A stretch of 64,000 nt of DNA from Nematopogon swammerdamellus (lineage: Eukaryota > Arthropoda > Insecta > Lepidoptera > Adelidae). The position numbers and the translations under genes were made by a program. The stretch lies in NCBI GenBank assembly GCA_946902875.1, contig OX336337.1, positions 3,534,001 through 3,598,000 on the forward strand, in the 5' to 3' direction. Within the stretch, counting starts at the first letter, position 1. Each line of letters starts with the position of its first letter. Below are positions 60,653 through 64,000 of this stretch, in pieces. Under the pieces are notes generated by a model. The model was not told where the DNA came from. It saw only the letters and a list, made by a program, of their open reading frames with translations, and ran no database searches.

Positions 60653-61049
60653 AAATGTATATTCAGCAATATCTTCCCCAATTGTGAACCGATTTCGATG
60701 ATTCTTTTTGTGTTCGGTTCAGTCTAGCTCCAAGGTGGTCCCATTTTTTTTTGGTCAAGATCGGATTGGAAAGCGAGGCGGAATCGCGAGGCCGAAGGCC
60801 GAGCGATTCCGCCGAGTACATTAATAGCAAATAAAAATTACTAAAAAAACTGTGAAATAAAAAACTATTTAAAAAAATATAAAAACCGCCTTCAAAAATG
60901 TATGAAATAAAAAAATAAAAATCTAATGCTAGAGTTGAAGGCGGTGGTGCTAAAGCAAGCAAAAATAACCGACCGCCTTCAACTCTAGGGTTCGATTTTT
61001 ATTTTTTTATTACATACATTTTTGAAGGCGGTTTTTATATATTTTTTTT
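60653..61049 (+). mobile_element. Family H continuation with two hairpins
   Basis: AATTGTGAACCGATTTCGAT, TCTAGCTCCAAGGTGGTCCC and TCGGATTGGAAAGCGAGGCG lead to hairpin 60,777-60,813 (GGCGGAATCGC stem). A second hairpin of 75-78-bp arms lies at 60,871-60,945 and 60,972-61,049, with AACCGCCTTCAAAAATGTAT repeated inverted. Non-coding. Confidence 0.7.
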
Positions 61050-61184
61050 AACAGTAACATACGTGTAACTTGTTTTAGACAAACAGATAATAATCACTCC
61101 CACCTAAACTGGCCATTGACCAAACGACATAATGTGTACTTGTACCTATTAACAAGTAAGTACAACTCACCACACATCTACGCT

Positions 61185-61295
61185 CCGAATCCGTGGAATC
61201 CGGACCACGACCATTCATCCAAGTACTGACCGCGCCCAGATGTGCTTAACAACAGTCGACCGACCGCACCATTGAGGTACCGAGAGGCTGACAAA
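61185..61295 (-). mobile_element. SINE-A head fragment
   Basis: GTGGAATCCGGACCACGACC, CCAAGTACTGACCGCGCCCA and GAGGTACCGAGAGGCTGAC in reverse. The body is missing. Confidence 0.8.
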
Positions 61296-61663
61296 AGTCA
61301 AAGTATTTTATATTGGTTCCGATTACATAATCTCATTTATATGTAAGCATTGGATTTGTACATATCATATTATAACACAGCTAAGCCCGGCTCCGTACTG
61401 TCTGTTCAAAACTCGTTATGGATTTTTTGCCCATTTTAAACGAAGCTAAATAACAGATTTAAAGCTCATTCTAGCGTTAAACTCTAACTGGTTTCTTTGC
61501 TTTATTTTTACTTACAATGTGTTGGATCATAACGGCCGAACTTCTTTTTTTTTTTTGCTGACTATTAGTGTAATACCAAAAAAAAGGCCAACTGTATTTT
61601 TCCTTATAACGTGATAGAAAATCATGTGATTTTCAAAAGGCTCACAAGGTTATTTATTATTTA
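61296..61663. other. AT-rich unassigned stretch
   Basis: No frame or repeat landmark seen up to the start of element Q copy 5. Confidence 0.4.
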
Positions 61664-63172
61664 CTAGCTTTTGCCCGCGGCTTCGCTCGCGTGAAATTTG
61701 TATTTCAAAGGAAGAAAGTAAGTAACTAAGGCGAGCTGGGTTCAGGTAAACGATAAACCATCTCGAAGAAAGTGAGTAACTTTTTGAGGCCGAAGGCGGA
61801 GTTGCGTTCAGGAAGAGGACAAACCATCTATAAGAAAGTAAGTAACAAAGGGCGAGGCCGAAGGCCGAGCTGCGTTCAGGAAGAGGATAACCTTTTCGAA
61901 GAAAGTAAGTAACAGAGGGCGAGGCCGAAGGCCGAGCTGCGTTCAGGAAGACGATAAACTTTTTCGAAGATAGTAAGTAACTATGGGCGAGGCCGAAGGC
62001 CGAGCTGCGTTCACGAAGAGGATAAACCATCTTTAAGAAGTAAGTAACAAAGGGCGAGGCCGAAGGCCGAGTTGCGTTCAGGAAGAGGATAACCTTTTCG
62101 AAGAATGTAAGTAACCGAGGGCGAGTCCGAAGGCCGAGCTGCGTTCAGGAAGACCATAAATCTTCTCGAAGAAAGTAACTTCTTTGTTACTTACTTTCTT
62201 CGAAAAGGTTTATCCTCTTCCTGAACACATTTCGGCCTTCGGCCTTGCCCATAGTTACTTACCGTCTTCGAGAATTTATCGTCTTCCTGAACGCAGCTCG
62301 GCCTTCGGCCTCGCCTATAGTTACTTACTGTCTTCGAAAAGGTTTATCGTCTTCCTGAACGAAGCTCGGCTTTCGGCCTCGCCCTCTGTTACTTACTTTC
62401 TTCGAACAGGTCATCCTCTTCCTGAACGCAGCTCGGCCTTCGGCCTCGCCCATAGTTACTTACTGTCTTCGAGAAGGTTTATCGTTTTCCTGAACGCAGC
62501 TCGGCCTTCGGCCTCGCCCTCTGTTACTTACTTTCTTCGAAAAGTTTACCCGCATGCTGAATGTAGCTCGGCCTTCGGCCTCGCCCATAGTTACTTACTG
62601 TCTTCGAAAAGGTTTATCGTCTTCCTGAACGCAGCTCGGCCTTCGGCCTCGCCCTCTGTTACTTACTTTCTTCGAAAAGGTTATCCTCTTCCTGAACGCA
62701 GCTCGGCCTTCGGCCTCGCCCATAGTTACTTACTGTCTTCGAGAAGGTTTATCGTTTTCCTGAACGCAGCTCCGCCATCAGCCTCGCCCTCTGTTACTTA
62801 CTTTCTTCGAAAAGTTTACCCTCATCCTGAACGCAGCTCGGCCTTCGGCCTCGCCCATAATTACTTACTTTCTTCGAAAAGGTTATCCTCTTCCTGAACG
62901 CAGCTCGGCCTTCGGCCTCGCCCTTTGTTACTTACTTTCTTAAAGATGGTTTATCCTCTTCCTGAACGCAGCTCGGCCTTCGGCCTCGCCCATAGTTACT
63001 TACTGTCTTCGAGAAGGTTTATCGTCTTCCTGAACGCAACTTCGCCTTCGGCCTCAAAAAGTTACTCACTTTCTTCGAGACGGTTTATCGTTTACCTGAA
63101 CCCAGCTCGCCCTCAGTTACTTACTTTTTTTCTTTGAAATACGAATTTCACGCGAGCGAAGCCGCGGGCAAT
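61664..63172. repeat. Strand-switching 68-bp array, copy 5
   Basis: Same order of variant units as copy 2 except the missing unit. Strand switch at about 62,179. Confidence 0.92.
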
Positions 63173-64000
63173 TTTTTATCATTACTTATGTCCTCTAGAG
63201 GGCGCCATATCCTATAGCCTATAGACGTTGGATGCGTCTTGACGACCAGCGTACGGTCAAGACGCATCCAACGATACCTCATTTGTCAAATTATTATAAG
63301 TAGTGTCGAAGTTATTATGAGGGAACAGTTGAACATACATACATACATACATACCGGTCAAAAACATAACTCTCCTTTTCGCTTCGCCGTAATCGGGTAA
63401 AAATAAGAATCTCTTCGCTAATATACCGCGCATACTACACTACGTACAATATAATAAACATACGATCAATTAACTTAAATCAAATAGGAACTTCAGTTAA
63501 ATAAATATCCGCTAACATCGACTCGCAATAATACTTTTTTATAGGTTTGCACCTAAAATTAATCAAATAGATACCTAACGAAGTTAACCTACATAATATT
63601 ATGAATCGAATTAAAATTTATGAAACTCTGCCGAGACAATGCATACACACACACACCGCGCTCCGCCAGACCACCGAATAGACCGCACCCCGCGCCGCGT
63701 CCCGCGCCTTCGCCCCCGCCGCCGGGCTGCCAGTCTCCGCGAGACGCGCTACTAACCCCCGCCGCGCCGCGCCGCCCATTATTTCGGCGCTTGGAACAAT
63801 TCGATTTGTATGGGAGCCACATCTTAGCGTAGCCGGAAGTGAATTTTAGTAAGCCTATCCTGTGTCCCGTATAGTAAAATGGGTTTGTACTAAGTTTCAT
63901 CAAATTCGGATTATGGCTTTAAGAGTTATGGAGGAACATACATACATACATACATACATACATACAGAAAAGATTTCTAAAAATCGTCAATTTAGCTTTA
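61664..64000 (+). mobile_element. Element Q copy 5, continues past the window
   Basis: Nearly identical to copy 2. The offset is 14,550 at the start and 14,482 after a single 68-bp unit missing near 61,812. Substitutions are few (e.g. 62,563 T, 63,540 T, 63,578 C). It runs off the window before the expected end. Confidence 0.92.

Overview
The window is a piece of insect nuclear genome, most likely from a moth or butterfly. The basis is the mix of interspersed repeats: tRNA-like SINEs, LINE 3' ends, and the families starting with CTAGCTTTTGCCCGCGGC or carrying TCGCACTTGGCCGG, which I know as typical of lepidopteran DNA. I find no intact host protein-coding gene, no rRNA gene, no free-standing tRNA gene and no CRISPR. 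Nearly everything recognisable is a mobile element, a fragment of one, or an inverted repeat. Family letters used below (SINE-A, -B, -C, families E, F, I, Q etc.) are my own labels from comparing copies inside this window, not database names.

Layout. 1-11,430: scattered SINEs, LINE ends and several almost perfect hairpins (521-671, 6,823-6,946, 7,522-7,568, 10,205-10,339). 11,680-16,147: a nearly complete Ty3/gypsy LTR retrotransposon with identical 143-bp LTRs, a 5-bp target duplication, and a gag-pol region broken by two one-base frame changes in the reverse transcriptase part. 16,150-24,500: SINE-B copies, LINE tails and AT-rich sequence. 24,540-26,760: two diverged inverted arms around about 1.1 kb of decayed coding sequence that I cannot assign. 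27,000-42,930: more SINEs and LINE fragments, including a LINE reverse transcriptase remnant, a nested SINE-in-LINE with a 12-bp target duplication, and a gag fragment.

43,000-64,000 is dominated by an unusual element, here called Q. It carries an array of about 68-bp units that switches strand inside the array, is bounded by inverted termini, and is followed by a CATA-microsatellite/GC-rich module. Copies 1 and 2 form an inverted repeat with 2,491-bp arms around a 1.5-kb spacer. A third near-identical copy runs off the right edge of the window, and two older copies lie between. A PIF/Harbinger-like element carrying a MADF-domain exon lies at 58,868-59,429.

The three SINE families share one central body but have different heads. 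SINE-A has a tRNA-like A box and B box with a 5S-rRNA-like segment between them. SINE-C has an ordinary tRNA-like head. SINE-B has a separate head ending in the GGCGACTAAGGGATA stretch. Two copies join the B head to the A head. Together with the many local palindromes, this points to template switching during retrotransposition and repair as the main process shaping the window. All family assignments come from reading the sequence and need a repeat-library search to confirm.
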